From a virus, in the IMG/VR virus record IMGVR_UViG_3300050132_000038, positions 154,862 through 218,861 of that record: a stretch of DNA of 64,000 nt; one strand, written 5' to 3'. Of this stretch, positions 16,551-25,496 are shown piece after piece (position 1 is the stretch's first letter; each line of letters opens with the position of its first letter). Position numbers and translations under genes: made by a program. Below the pieces are notes generated by a model. That model was not told where the DNA came from and ran no database searches. It worked only from the letters and a program-made list of their open reading frames with translations.

Positions 16551-17612
16551 ATGTCCACGAACTACCAGGAGCTCGCTGAGCTCTACTTCCACGAGTACGA
16601 CCAAAATTCCCTTGAAGACCCGTATGAAAAGAAGCGGCGCAAAGTCTTTAAAGAATTAGCAGCCGCTATAATAACCTCGGAATTCCCAGAGCTAGAAGCT
16701 CAGATCGCAATAGCTGCCTGGAACTTAACCGCAGAGTTAGCCGTTACTGGTAACAAAGGTAAAGGACGTAGACTTAAGTTAGATAAAATCTTCTACGTGT
16801 ACGTTCTTATGGATCCCCGTAAGCCAGGCCAGTGGATTATAGATCTCCCAGGTGGGAAAATTATTGAGCTTCCTTTCCTACCTTTCTACGTAGGAAAAGG
16901 GTACGGTGGTAGAATGAAGGCACACGCCCGACACGCCAGAGCTAAGCCCACTCCTGTAGCAGGTGAGCATAAAGCTAACACTATTCGTAGTCTTCATCGC
17001 CTTGGCCTAGAACCTATAGAGAAACGAGTCAGTGGATTCTCTATAGAGGCCGTAGCACTAATGAAGGAAGTGGGGTTAGTGAAAGCTGTTGGTCGTGGTA
17101 GGAATGGACCACTTACTAATCTTAGTGACGCCGGGGAGGGCCTAAGCGGCTACAAGCCCACTGAGGAAACTAAAGCTAAAATAGCTGCTAAGCTAGATCA
17201 GATCGTAGCCAAAAGAAAAGCTACCTATGCGGGCAAGAGTCAAGAAGAGTTAGACGCTATCAACGAGAAGAATAGCCTAGCGCATCGTGGTAAGAAACAG
17301 AGTGTTGAAACACTTGAGAAGCGAGTAGCACAATTACGTGGTACCACCCGCCCGACGGAAGTAGGTACTAAAATTAGTGCTTCTAAGATGGGGCATGAGA
17401 CCTCAGTAGAAACACGGGCAAAGCAGAGCGCTGCAAAGAAAGGTCGACCGGCGCTCAATAAGGGTACTACTCATACTGAGGAAACTAAAGCTAAGATGCG
17501 CGCAGCTAAAGCTGCTCAGCCTATAAAAATTTGTGAGCACTGTGGCACAGAAAGTAAAGGTACTGCCTTTACTAGATGGCATGGTGACAACTGTAAGTTT
17601 AAGAAGGATTAG
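16551..17612 (+). CDS. GIY-YIG homing endonuclease (copy 2)
   Basis: 353 residues. GIY half FYVYVLMDPRK (81-91), YIG half FYVGKGYGGRM (112-122). The helical linker contains modular DNA-binding repeats of NUMOD3 type (GYKPTEETKAKIAAK and a related THTEETKAKMRAAK near the end). The C-terminus has CEHCGTESKG...HGDNCKFKK, a zinc-finger-like module also found in copy 1. The gene sits between a displaced copy of a gene start and the intact gene at 17615, ending two bases before it. Function as a mobile nuclease is well supported. Confidence 0.88.
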   Translation: MSTNYQELAELYFHEYDQNSLEDPYEKKRRKVFKELAAAIITSEFPELEAQIAIAAWNLTAELAVTGNKGKGRRLKLDKIFYVYVLMDPRKPGQWIIDLPGGKIIELPFLPFYVGKGYGGRMKAHARHARAKPTPVAGEHKANTIRSLHRLGLEPIEKRVSGFSIEAVALMKEVGLVKAVGRGRNGPLTNLSDAGEGLSGYKPTEETKAKIAAKLDQIVAKRKATYAGKSQEELDAINEKNSLAHRGKKQSVETLEKRVAQLRGTTRPTEVGTKISASKMGHETSVETRAKQSAAKKGRPALNKGTTHTEETKAKMRAAKAAQPIKICEHCGTESKGTAFTRWHGDNCKFKKD

Positions 17613-17614
17613 TT

Positions 17615-18511
17615 ATGAGCAATATTAACCCTGCGTATCAAGTCACAATTATGCAAAGCCATGTTCCAGCAGGGCAGACACCAATTATAGTACAGGCACC
17701 CTTACCTGAGACCTTTGCCTTCGACTCCAATGCTAGTTACGCTCAATCACTACCTCAGGGTCCTACCTCTGGTGCAGTTGCTCAGGTAGCCTCGGCCTTT
17801 GGTATTCGATTAGCAGTACCAGCAATGACAGCCCAGTTGTGGCAGGGTGCCTCAGAGACTACCTTAACCCTTGCTCTTGAATTTCATACAGAGAGTGATC
17901 CAGTAGCAGACGTACAAACACCTATTCTCAACTTGAATAGGTTGACCATGCCCTCTGTTAGTTCTAGTACAGGGATGTTGCAGTCTCCGGGGCCTTCCTT
18001 GAATGTGTCGCAGATAACTACACTGGTTAAGAATGCCGGTACGCAGTTAGTTAACACCGCAACGGCCGTAGGTAACGGGCAGGTGCAACCTACCGCAGCG
18101 TCGATGACAAACACCTCTGTTAGTGCTAACCAAGGTTCTAACACTCCGGTTACTCAGTCGAACACACAGAACCCGCAGTTGGGTAGCTCTCAGTATTGGA
18201 AGTCACAGGTAGCCAATCAGATTTCAATTCGGATTGGTAACTATATGTTCTTTGACTCGGTTGTTATAACAAACGTCCAGCAGACGTTCATGTCAAACAT
18301 AGATGCTGCAACCGGATTGCCGCATCATGCTACGGTGAACATAACGTTCAAGCCGTTCTTCATGCTGACTCAAGAAGACCTGTCCTCCGTGTTCATTAAC
18401 AATCAGTCGAAGGCGGGCCTACCAACTACTAGTAACATAGGTAGTGGCATTATGGGCCCTCCTGTCTCCTTGTCCCAAGCTGCACTACTAGCACAGACTA
18501 CTATTCGATAG
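17615..18511 (+). CDS. Baseplate tail-tube-like protein (gp48/gp54-like)
   Basis: 298 residues, beta-rich with a serine/threonine-rich central linker (about 140-190). The C-terminal half, around QISIRIGNYMFFDSVVITNV and ATVNITFKPFF, has the alternating pattern of the tail tube/gp48-type baseplate fold. It lies between the tape measure region and the gp53-like and hub genes, the usual place for tube cap proteins. The 5' end has been replaced by homing-associated recombination (see 16383-16427). No strong RBS is visible; translation may be coupled to the endonuclease two bases upstream. Confidence 0.55.
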   Translation: MSNINPAYQVTIMQSHVPAGQTPIIVQAPLPETFAFDSNASYAQSLPQGPTSGAVAQVASAFGIRLAVPAMTAQLWQGASETTLTLALEFHTESDPVADVQTPILNLNRLTMPSVSSSTGMLQSPGPSLNVSQITTLVKNAGTQLVNTATAVGNGQVQPTAASMTNTSVSANQGSNTPVTQSNTQNPQLGSSQYWKSQVANQISIRIGNYMFFDSVVITNVQQTFMSNIDAATGLPHHATVNITFKPFFMLTQEDLSSVFINNQSKAGLPTTSNIGSGIMGPPVSLSQAALLAQTTIR

Positions 18512-18520
18512 GGGTACGAG

Positions 18521-18865
18521 ATGGCTATTGATACCGATTACGACTGGACTAACTACACAGTAGTAGATAACACAGGTACCGACTGGGATGTGTTCAGTTC
18601 AGCTTACAAGAATTTGAGGTTCAACGTACCAACCAACCAGCAGGTACAGCTCACTGCCTCGACAGCAGCTAACCTTCCAGGGCTTGCTTATCTGTACTAC
18701 GGGGATACGTCCTTGTGGCGTGCCCTCTTGGCGTACAACGGCTGGTCTGATCCGCTCTCGGAGGTTGCGCCGGGAGTAGTAATGAACATTCCTACAAAGG
18801 CAGCACTCCTGCAATACCTGTCTTCACAGAAGGCTACTAACGTCCCTGTGACAATTACGATCTAA
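18521..18865 (+). CDS. Baseplate wedge protein, gp53/LysM-like
   Basis: 114 residues. The segment PGLAYLYYGDTSLWRALLAYNGWSDP and the closing PGVVMNIPT resemble T4 gp53-type baseplate proteins, which carry a LysM-like fold (W-R-x-L-x-x-x-N ... G-x-x-L-x-I-P). In T4 gp53 joins wedges to the hub. Here it lies between the tube-like gene and the hub gene. GGGGTACGAG precedes the ATG. Confidence 0.7.
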   Translation: MAIDTDYDWTNYTVVDNTGTDWDVFSSAYKNLRFNVPTNQQVQLTASTAANLPGLAYLYYGDTSLWRALLAYNGWSDPLSEVAPGVVMNIPTKAALLQYLSSQKATNVPVTITI

Positions 18866-18873
18866 GGTATAGT

Positions 18874-19995
18874 ATGTCCTATATTATTAAGGATCGCATA
18901 GAGATCAGCATTAGCATCAACGGTACTGACTACCCTATAAGCCCTGGCACAAACACGTTAAACTTTTTGCAGATGGGGTGTTCAGCGCGTCAGAAGCTTC
19001 CCACCTGTCACTTCATGGTGACAGACAATACGAAAGCCTTGGACAAGGTGTTCCTGCAGGATGGTATACCCCTCACAATAACTACTAAGGCGTATAAGTT
19101 CCCGACCCACACTTATACCTTCCGCCTGTTCCATAAGAGGAAGACGTTCGATGGTTCTTCCTTTAGGTATGAGATAGACGGCTATTGGGACTCCCCTATC
19201 TACTGGGCAGGTACTTCCGAAGCAGGGATGCAGGGAACCTCCAGTACGGTGTTGCAGACCATTGCAACACTGAGCGGCCTACAGTACAGGGGGATTACCA
19301 CTAATGATCCACAGCTATGGATGCAGCGTAATCGTAGCTATGGTGACTTCGTTAAAACCGTTTATCAACACGGGTACATCTCTGATAGCTCATACACCGT
19401 AGCCGGAGTGGATTTAACCGGAACCCTAATCTATGTAGATGCTAACAATCTGCCTAAGCCTACGACTACATTAGTAGCGTATCAGAACATCGAGGGCATG
19501 TACACCGTAGCGGATTACAAGGCAACTACTAAGTCTGGATTGAACAATAACCTAACGGGTTACAATAACGCTAGGTACACACAGAGTCAGACAGGGGTGC
19601 TCTCGACGGCTAACGACCAGCTAGCATTCACGCCGGACACTACTTCACCGGCGTTCAACACCACAGTGAAGACGCAGGCTGCTCGTGGTTATCAGAGCTA
19701 CGGCCCGATCGATGTAGGTAACGTTCATTCAAAGTACGAACGTGCTGCCTACCAGAACATGCGGTATGCTAACCTACTTTCAATGGACGTGGACTTCCTG
19801 GTGTACACTCCGACCCCGCTAACGTTGTTCGACAAGTTTACGTTCAGCTTGGAGACGGAGAATCACAAGCAAGATCCTGCATACTCCGGCGTATACACGG
19901 TATCAGGGTATGCTATGTTTGTACAGGGCACCACATATGCGCAGAAGATCAGCGCGTGCAGATCTGGCGTGGACGTCCCCTATACCAACGGATAA
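18874..19995 (+). CDS. Baseplate hub protein (gp27/gpD-like)
   Basis: 373 residues with the size and order of the hub family that carries the spike (T4 gp27, P2 gpD). The N-terminal beta domain (IEISISINGTDYPI, LPTCHFMVTDN) is followed by the tail-tube-like barrel with RSYGDFVKTVYQHGYIS near residue 155-170, and a C-terminal ring domain (DFLVYTPTPLTLFDKFTF). It directly precedes the spike gene, as in most contractile-tail systems. Confidence 0.75.
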   Translation: MSYIIKDRIEISISINGTDYPISPGTNTLNFLQMGCSARQKLPTCHFMVTDNTKALDKVFLQDGIPLTITTKAYKFPTHTYTFRLFHKRKTFDGSSFRYEIDGYWDSPIYWAGTSEAGMQGTSSTVLQTIATLSGLQYRGITTNDPQLWMQRNRSYGDFVKTVYQHGYISDSSYTVAGVDLTGTLIYVDANNLPKPTTTLVAYQNIEGMYTVADYKATTKSGLNNNLTGYNNARYTQSQTGVLSTANDQLAFTPDTTSPAFNTTVKTQAARGYQSYGPIDVGNVHSKYERAAYQNMRYANLLSMDVDFLVYTPTPLTLFDKFTFSLETENHKQDPAYSGVYTVSGYAMFVQGTTYAQKISACRSGVDVPYTNG

Positions 19996-20006
19996 CGGAG
20001 AACTTC

Positions 20007-20789
20007 ATGGGATTGAATAGTACCAACGATGCAGTAAAGCATGGCGAGGATTATGGTGACGGCTACTACTTAGGAACCGTTACTAACAATGTAGATCCTC
20101 TAGGTATCGGTCGAGTGCAGGCTAGTGTACCCGGCTTGTACAATCCGGCCAAGGGGCCTGTGCCTTGGGTTGGCCCTATTAAGGATTCCCCATTTGGTTT
20201 CGGAACAGGACCTAAAGGCCCCTACGGTGTGTACGGCAGCCCTTACGTAGGTTCCCAACTCATGGTGGAGTTGCAGAAAGGTGACGAGAACAACGCCCTG
20301 TACTCCCCTATACCAACTGCCCCTTCTGCTAACCCGGCGTTCGCTAATCCGTTGACCTGGGGCTTTCAAGATCCCTCGGGTAACATCCTCGTGGTCAACA
20401 TGGAGACCGGGTTATGGATGTGGACTCATAGCTCTGGGGATACCATTAGCTATGATGCAGCTGGTGACCGAGTAGTGGTGGTGAAGGGTAATGCCACGGA
20501 GAACATTACAGGGAACCTAAACATCACAGTGCAGGGTAATGCCTCCTTCGATGTCACCGGCACCGCTACGTACACTGCTGCAGAGCACCAGTTCATGGGT
20601 CCTGTTACTATGAGCGAAACACTGATGGTGGCCTCTAGCATTACAGACATGACGGGGTCTGGTAATACAGCTACCGTTATGGATATGCGTACATTCTTCG
20701 ACGAACATATGCACGACGTGGATAATGTCATGCCTGGCAACAGTACACTGACCACAACTACGCCTACCCCTCAGATTCCTAATGTGTAG
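20007..20789 (+). CDS. Baseplate spike protein (gp5/gpV-like)
   Basis: 260 residues. Residues 1-100 form an OB-fold like gp5/gpV (YYLGTVTNNVDPLGIGRVQASVPGL, then a phrase SQLMVELQKGDENN). Residues 130-215 are a beta-helix needle with repeated short strands (ATENITGNLNITVQGNASFD). The end, FFDEHMHDVDNVMPGNST, is the histidine-containing tip typical of gpV, where an H-x-H motif can hold iron. No lysozyme domain, unlike T4 gp5. The ATG at 20007 follows CGGAG; an in-frame ATG at 19956 overlaps the hub gene and is less likely. Confidence 0.85.
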   Translation: MGLNSTNDAVKHGEDYGDGYYLGTVTNNVDPLGIGRVQASVPGLYNPAKGPVPWVGPIKDSPFGFGTGPKGPYGVYGSPYVGSQLMVELQKGDENNALYSPIPTAPSANPAFANPLTWGFQDPSGNILVVNMETGLWMWTHSSGDTISYDAAGDRVVVVKGNATENITGNLNITVQGNASFDVTGTATYTAAEHQFMGPVTMSETLMVASSITDMTGSGNTATVMDMRTFFDEHMHDVDNVMPGNSTLTTTTPTPQIPNV

Positions 20790-20795
20790 TTCGCA

Positions 20796-20804
20796 AATTT
20801 CATA
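20796..20804 (+). promoter_or_regulatory. Candidate promoter motif AATTTCATA
   Basis: In the 39-base gap between spike and wedge genes, ending 24 bases before the GTG start at 20829. Identical spacing to the copy at 2807, which strengthens the case that the motif is functional. Confidence 0.45.
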
Positions 20805-20828
20805 GTAACAAAACACTAGGAGTATATA

Positions 20829-21245
20829 GTGGCAGCCCTAACAAATTTTCAAATCTCTCTCCAAGGTGCGACCTGGATTGATGTAAACTCATTGTTTACG
20901 ATGAACACCTTACCTGATAGGTTACCCGATGCCTTGAGTCTACAGTACGGAAGTTTATATAATTTGTTCAACTGTAGCATCGGGGAAAGGAGTAGGACGT
21001 TCCAGCCCCAGTACGGTATGTATTGGAAAGAAGCACTTCAGGAGCCAATAGATAACATCACGGCCACCAAGATGCAGATCGGTATGATACAAGCACTAGC
21101 TAGATGGGAGCCTCGGATCACCGTGGACGTCGCTAACTCCTACGTGACTCCTGACCTTTCACTACCAGGCTATCAAGTGCAGGTTGCCTTCATGTTGAAC
21201 CTCACCTCACAGCGCCAAGCAGTTTCGTTTGCAGTCACTACTTAG
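20829..21245 (+). CDS. Baseplate wedge protein gp25-like
   Basis: 138 residues from a GTG start with AGGAG upstream. The pattern matches the gp25/gpW family: NLFNCSIGERSRTFQPQYGM at about residues 47-66 and EPRITV near 97-102, the paired segments around the conserved glutamate-proline-arginine core. gp25 forms the sheath-nucleating handshake at the wedge. Followed by the gpJ-like wedge gene, the usual order. Confidence 0.85.
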   Translation: MAALTNFQISLQGATWIDVNSLFTMNTLPDRLPDALSLQYGSLYNLFNCSIGERSRTFQPQYGMYWKEALQEPIDNITATKMQIGMIQALARWEPRITVDVANSYVTPDLSLPGYQVQVAFMLNLTSQRQAVSFAVTT

Positions 21246-21275
21246 CAGAACAATATAGTCCACTGAGATTCTATT

Positions 21276-23084
21276 ATGGCGACATCGACCACAACTAGTG
21301 TAACCACTCCTGCCCAAGTACTTTCGTTAAGTCCACTAACCGCGGAAGTGACGGACTTTACCGGACAGTTCCATACGTACCTGCAGAACAACCCGACGTG
21401 GGTGGGCAACCTTACGACGCAGACTTCTGAGACCCTAGTTGAGCTGTTGTCTACGATTGGTACATACGCCCAAGCACGTATCACCCGTAAGTACGAGGAT
21501 GCGTTTGCGGAGACTGCTCAATCAGACGATGCTATTCTATCTATCACACAGATGCAGGGCCTCCGTATTACGCGGTACCTTCCTGCACAAGTATCAGTTA
21601 CACTGACCTCGCCTACTGAGATTTCATTCAACCCTCTAACTCAGTTCCAGGGGGCAGGCTCTTACTTCTTCAATCAGCAGCAGATAACGCTGTACGCTAA
21701 CACTCCCCTCACTGTTACTTTGTGCGAAGGTCAGATCTATGCCTATTCCATGAATGGTTTGGGCACAGAGAGACAAACCTATGTAGGGGTTCAGCCTGGG
21801 TTCGTTGTATCAGATCAGGATGTGCTAGTCCAGCTGAACGGAGTTACCATTCCTAAAGCTTATGGTGGCTTATGGAACTTCGACGGTCTTCCTGGCTACG
21901 CAGATTTAACAATGAGTGACGGTCGTCTCCTCCTGCAGTTCGGTAACTTAGGTGGCCTATCCACTATCGGACAGTTCGGTACTATTCCTAAAGCTACCGA
22001 TACCGTAGTGGTTAGTTATCCTGTAACTCAGGGCGCAACAGGTAACGGTATCGTCTCAATGGGTAACCCTGTTACTGTAGTCGGGTTCCCTATGGTAGCC
22101 GGAACATTCCTCGATAATCCTAGTGGCGGTTCTAACGCTAAACCAACTCTAGTCTACAAGAACGTGGCTTCGGGTGGATTCGGAACATATAGCTCAGGTG
22201 TTACCAAGTCACAGTACCTGAGCATACTCGCTACTTATCCAGGTATTGTTGATATTGTGACGCAGGCGCAGCGGGAGATTAACCCGATGGCGGTGCAGTG
22301 GATGAACGTTATCCGCATCTCTGCACTGACCAACAGCCCGTGGTCGCAAACACAGATTCAGGAGTTCCTGACGTACGCACAATCAGTAACGCAATACGCA
22401 CCGTACTTCATTTGGGTTGCACCGACAGCAGTTCCGCAGACTGTTAATGTTTCGGTGTACGTATTTAACACTGCAGTACCGTCACAGGTGCAATCAGCAG
22501 TGCAGACAGCGATGGTGAACCTATTCGCTATCAAGCCAGGTATCTTAGCCACTGACTTCTTCCTGTCGGACATTGAGAACGCGGTGTTCGCTGCTGCTCC
22601 TGGTTTGGTATCCTACGTAGTGGTGAATGAACCTACAGGGCCGATGATTGTAACTGCTCCTCAATCTCCAATGCCTACTTACACACTGGTTATGGACGGA
22701 GGAACATTGGGACCTCTGGTATACGCCTATGCCATATCGACCACTCTGATGAACGGTCAAGTTGGGACTCCCGTGAATTGGGTATTTCCGCAGGTTACAT
22801 CTATGGCAGATAACTACGCAGTTACCCTGACCTGGCCCCCAGTAGTGAATGCAGCTTCGTATCAGATCTGGGGGCGCTCTGCTGCTATGGTAGGACTACT
22901 TGGAACAGTAGAGGCTAATATGCCCTTAACCTTTACGGATACAGGGATGGTTATGCCTACTGGTAGCCCACCGAACGGCGTGGCGGATGTGCCCATACAA
23001 TTTAATTCACTGGCAAGTTTAACGGTGAACGTGTATCCGTCGACGAGGCAAGCTAAACTCGGTAATACATTGTTTGGGACTTGA
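21276..23084 (+). CDS. Baseplate wedge protein (gp6/gpJ-like)
   Basis: 602 residues, in the gp25-J-I order of contractile tails. Features include an N-terminal helical region with RKYEDAFAETAQSDDAI near 71-87 that matches the gpJ signature (family members have A-x-P/D-x-x-A-I), a beta-rich middle, and VTQAQREINPMAVQWMNVIRI near 330, typical of gpJ/gp47. A fibronectin-like C-terminal domain follows (residues 480-560; YAYAISTTL, AVTLTWPPVVNAASYQIWG). It would form the inner baseplate ring. Confidence 0.8.
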   Translation: MATSTTTSVTTPAQVLSLSPLTAEVTDFTGQFHTYLQNNPTWVGNLTTQTSETLVELLSTIGTYAQARITRKYEDAFAETAQSDDAILSITQMQGLRITRYLPAQVSVTLTSPTEISFNPLTQFQGAGSYFFNQQQITLYANTPLTVTLCEGQIYAYSMNGLGTERQTYVGVQPGFVVSDQDVLVQLNGVTIPKAYGGLWNFDGLPGYADLTMSDGRLLLQFGNLGGLSTIGQFGTIPKATDTVVVSYPVTQGATGNGIVSMGNPVTVVGFPMVAGTFLDNPSGGSNAKPTLVYKNVASGGFGTYSSGVTKSQYLSILATYPGIVDIVTQAQREINPMAVQWMNVIRISALTNSPWSQTQIQEFLTYAQSVTQYAPYFIWVAPTAVPQTVNVSVYVFNTAVPSQVQSAVQTAMVNLFAIKPGILATDFFLSDIENAVFAAAPGLVSYVVVNEPTGPMIVTAPQSPMPTYTLVMDGGTLGPLVYAYAISTTLMNGQVGTPVNWVFPQVTSMADNYAVTLTWPPVVNAASYQIWGRSAAMVGLLGTVEANMPLTFTDTGMVMPTGSPPNGVADVPIQFNSLASLTVNVYPSTRQAKLGNTLFGT

Positions 23085-23086
23085 AG

Positions 23087-24352
23087 ATGACGACACCACT
23101 TCCACCATCATTATACGAGTACACACTCTCACCTCCCACTACTGATAGCAAGGAGAATATTAGGCTAGGCTACAGGACCCCAAGATCCCTGTTGGCTCCT
23201 CCGTACATCTACCAAAATCCTTATTTTGTAGCCCTGCTGGATGCGGTAGACTATGTGTTCGAGACCACCGTCGATATTCCAACAGAAGTTTTAGGTGACC
23301 TACGTAAGATGTGGGTCACTAATCCGATGTTGGAAAACAATCAGATTGCTAACTCAGAGTTGATCCCCTTCGAGGCATGGTCGCAACCTGAGTGGGAGAT
23401 TTTGGTTAAGCAGGTCAATATGTTGGGCATGAAGTTGCAGTCAGCTTCGGTATTGACCAACGATAACTATCAGTCTATAGCTAGGTGGGTTGGTCAATAC
23501 TGGTTTGGTAAGGGGACCTCAGCATTCATTAATTTTATAAATTATTGCCTGAGTTCTAGCCTAGCTATAGAACAGCTGTGGACCGCAGACTACATTACGT
23601 TTTACCCTACAGGAGATTCCCGCATAGGAACTCCAATATGGGAGGGAGGCACTTGGTATCCTACTCCTAATGTAGCAATCACGGCTTCGGGTGGTCTACA
23701 ATCACTAGATGTGCAGACGTTGACCACATTCTTCTACGAGATTGCGAATTACAATATAGTGTTGCATGACATAGCACTAACGTTTGATATTCCAATCACT
23801 ACCACACCTACGGGTACCAATGCCCCTGTAGTAGCGTTAGGATTGAATATGGTTCAAGCGGTGCCGATCTCTAACTTGTACAGCTACGGTGCGAACTCTC
23901 CAGAGCTTACCATAACAGACGAAGTCCCCACCGCAGCGTGGACGACCAATCCAGGTAATATTGACCTTACTGGTGTGTATATGCTGGCAGCCCCTACGTC
24001 ATGGATTCAAGATACTATGGGGCGCGTCTTTCCGCTGTATGACGGCCCACAGCAAGTACCTGTACTAGAGACAGAACTCCCTACTACCCTATGTGGGCCC
24101 GTAGTAGCTGGAGCAACCTCTGTTATATATGGCCCTGTTATGTGGCAGGCTATTCCGACCGGCACGTATAGCGGCGGACGCCTTCCGGTGTTCAGCACAA
24201 TGCCTGTAGCAAAGACCGCAGACCTAGGAGAGGCCCCTACTAATCTAGTAGGGTTCCCCACATGCCTATTAGTTAATCCTACAGGCTTTGCTGAGTTTGT
24301 GCTAGGCTCCGGTTTATACAGTCCGTATTGGACAGGTTCCCCAGTACTCTAA
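23087..24352 (+). CDS. Baseplate wedge protein (gpI/gp7-like)
   Basis: 423 residues following the gpJ-like gene. Residues 20-165 are helical with alternating aromatic positions (PYIYQNPYFVALLDAVDYVF, then NMLGMKLQSASVL, WVGQYWFGKGTSAFINF), the pattern of the tail protein I family, which holds the fibre attachment site. The C-terminal 200 residues are beta-rich and phage specific. A TTG at 23081 overlaps the preceding stop; the ATG at 23087 is preferred although neither has a strong RBS. Confidence 0.65.
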   Translation: MTTPLPPSLYEYTLSPPTTDSKENIRLGYRTPRSLLAPPYIYQNPYFVALLDAVDYVFETTVDIPTEVLGDLRKMWVTNPMLENNQIANSELIPFEAWSQPEWEILVKQVNMLGMKLQSASVLTNDNYQSIARWVGQYWFGKGTSAFINFINYCLSSSLAIEQLWTADYITFYPTGDSRIGTPIWEGGTWYPTPNVAITASGGLQSLDVQTLTTFFYEIANYNIVLHDIALTFDIPITTTPTGTNAPVVALGLNMVQAVPISNLYSYGANSPELTITDEVPTAAWTTNPGNIDLTGVYMLAAPTSWIQDTMGRVFPLYDGPQQVPVLETELPTTLCGPVVAGATSVIYGPVMWQAIPTGTYSGGRLPVFSTMPVAKTADLGEAPTNLVGFPTCLLVNPTGFAEFVLGSGLYSPYWTGSPVL

Positions 24353-24364
24353 AAGAGAAATCAG

Positions 24365-25480
24365 ATGGCATACGAACTTCCCACCTTCTATGATTCAATG
24401 GCCCAAGTAATCCGATCTATGGATACTGGAGATCAGATTCCCCCTATGCAGGTGCCCCTTAGTGCCACCATGGGAAACATTCTACAGATCCTTAGTGATG
24501 GCCTATACGTGGGGTCAACCTTAGCACTCCCTTCTGTGGTGTACATCAACAATGTAACTGGTGTAGACGCTCCCGGTAACGGCACTATGGCTATGCCATA
24601 CGCTACAATCGACTACGCTGTGTCTCAGTTGACAATGGCTTCGGTCAATCACCAGTTATCGACCTCCACCGTATTGGCATTGCAGGCAGGGCAGACCTTC
24701 CCTATAGTAAACGACATTAATCTGTATGGAGGAACCTTAACGTTTGCGTTCTACGGTGATATGAACTACGGTGCCTACTCTAGTCCGCCAGTAGGTACGG
24801 GTGCTATCCCTGCGATAATGACTGATCTCATGCGCCCGGTCCTTGTCCCTGCGGTGTCTCTGACGAGCACTAACCTTTGGCACATGTCTGGGGTTAATCT
24901 GTACGGAGGTAATATCTCACTGTTAGGTGTAGAGCTTGAGCTACCTATGGCACCCTCTGGTCCTTCTATCTCGTTGTACTCAGATGCAGCAGACTTTGTA
25001 CGTTCAATGAACTATGCAACGCCTGGGTACCTAGATTTGCAAGGGGCTATAGTAAACCAGCAGGATCCAACTGCCTTCTGGGGAGTTCTAGGCGTCCACG
25101 CTAGGTCTACCTCATTCTCCTTGATTCAATACGCATCGCAATTTCAGGTAGCAGGGATGCTTATCGACTTGGCTAATATGTCGACCAGTCCTGAGCTGAT
25201 GGCGCGTCCGTACTTCATTAAGTTCTACCCGGACTTTATTGGTAGCAATCAGCAGCAGGGTGTTCTGTATGATACAGCAATTACGGCAACGTCTGCCTCA
25301 GGTCTGCTTAAAGTTTTGTGGGCGGATACACAGAGCTATACAATTGAGAGCACTAAGACTAACCTCATGTCCTTCCCAATTGCTTATGATCTAGTGTACG
25401 GCCTCCGCAATTATTTTTATGGAATTACGTATGATTCACTAATGCGTCCAGTGAACGTAATCCCCAGTCGAACAATCTAA
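24365..25480 (+). CDS. Tail fibre or baseplate-attached beta-helix protein
   Basis: 371 residues, beta-rich throughout. The segment VYINNVTGVDAPGNGTMAMP followed by YATIDYAVSQL is the start of a right-handed beta-helix of the kind used in tail fibres and spikes (GxDxxGxGTxxxPYxTI). Two repeated phrases INLYGGTLT and VNLYGGNIS support stacked coils. It sits between the gpI-like wedge and the collar-bearing fibre, so it is probably a receptor-binding or short fibre protein. Confidence 0.65.
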   Translation: MAYELPTFYDSMAQVIRSMDTGDQIPPMQVPLSATMGNILQILSDGLYVGSTLALPSVVYINNVTGVDAPGNGTMAMPYATIDYAVSQLTMASVNHQLSTSTVLALQAGQTFPIVNDINLYGGTLTFAFYGDMNYGAYSSPPVGTGAIPAIMTDLMRPVLVPAVSLTSTNLWHMSGVNLYGGNISLLGVELELPMAPSGPSISLYSDAADFVRSMNYATPGYLDLQGAIVNQQDPTAFWGVLGVHARSTSFSLIQYASQFQVAGMLIDLANMSTSPELMARPYFIKFYPDFIGSNQQQGVLYDTAITATSASGLLKVLWADTQSYTIESTKTNLMSFPIAYDLVYGLRNYFYGITYDSLMRPVNVIPSRTI

Positions 25481-25496
25481 CCTTTGAGGTTCTTTC

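Noticed and set aside
17880-17888. AATTTCATA inside the gene at 17615
   Set aside because: It is internal to a coding sequence with no new gene start near it, so it is treated as a chance copy; it also limits confidence in the motif.
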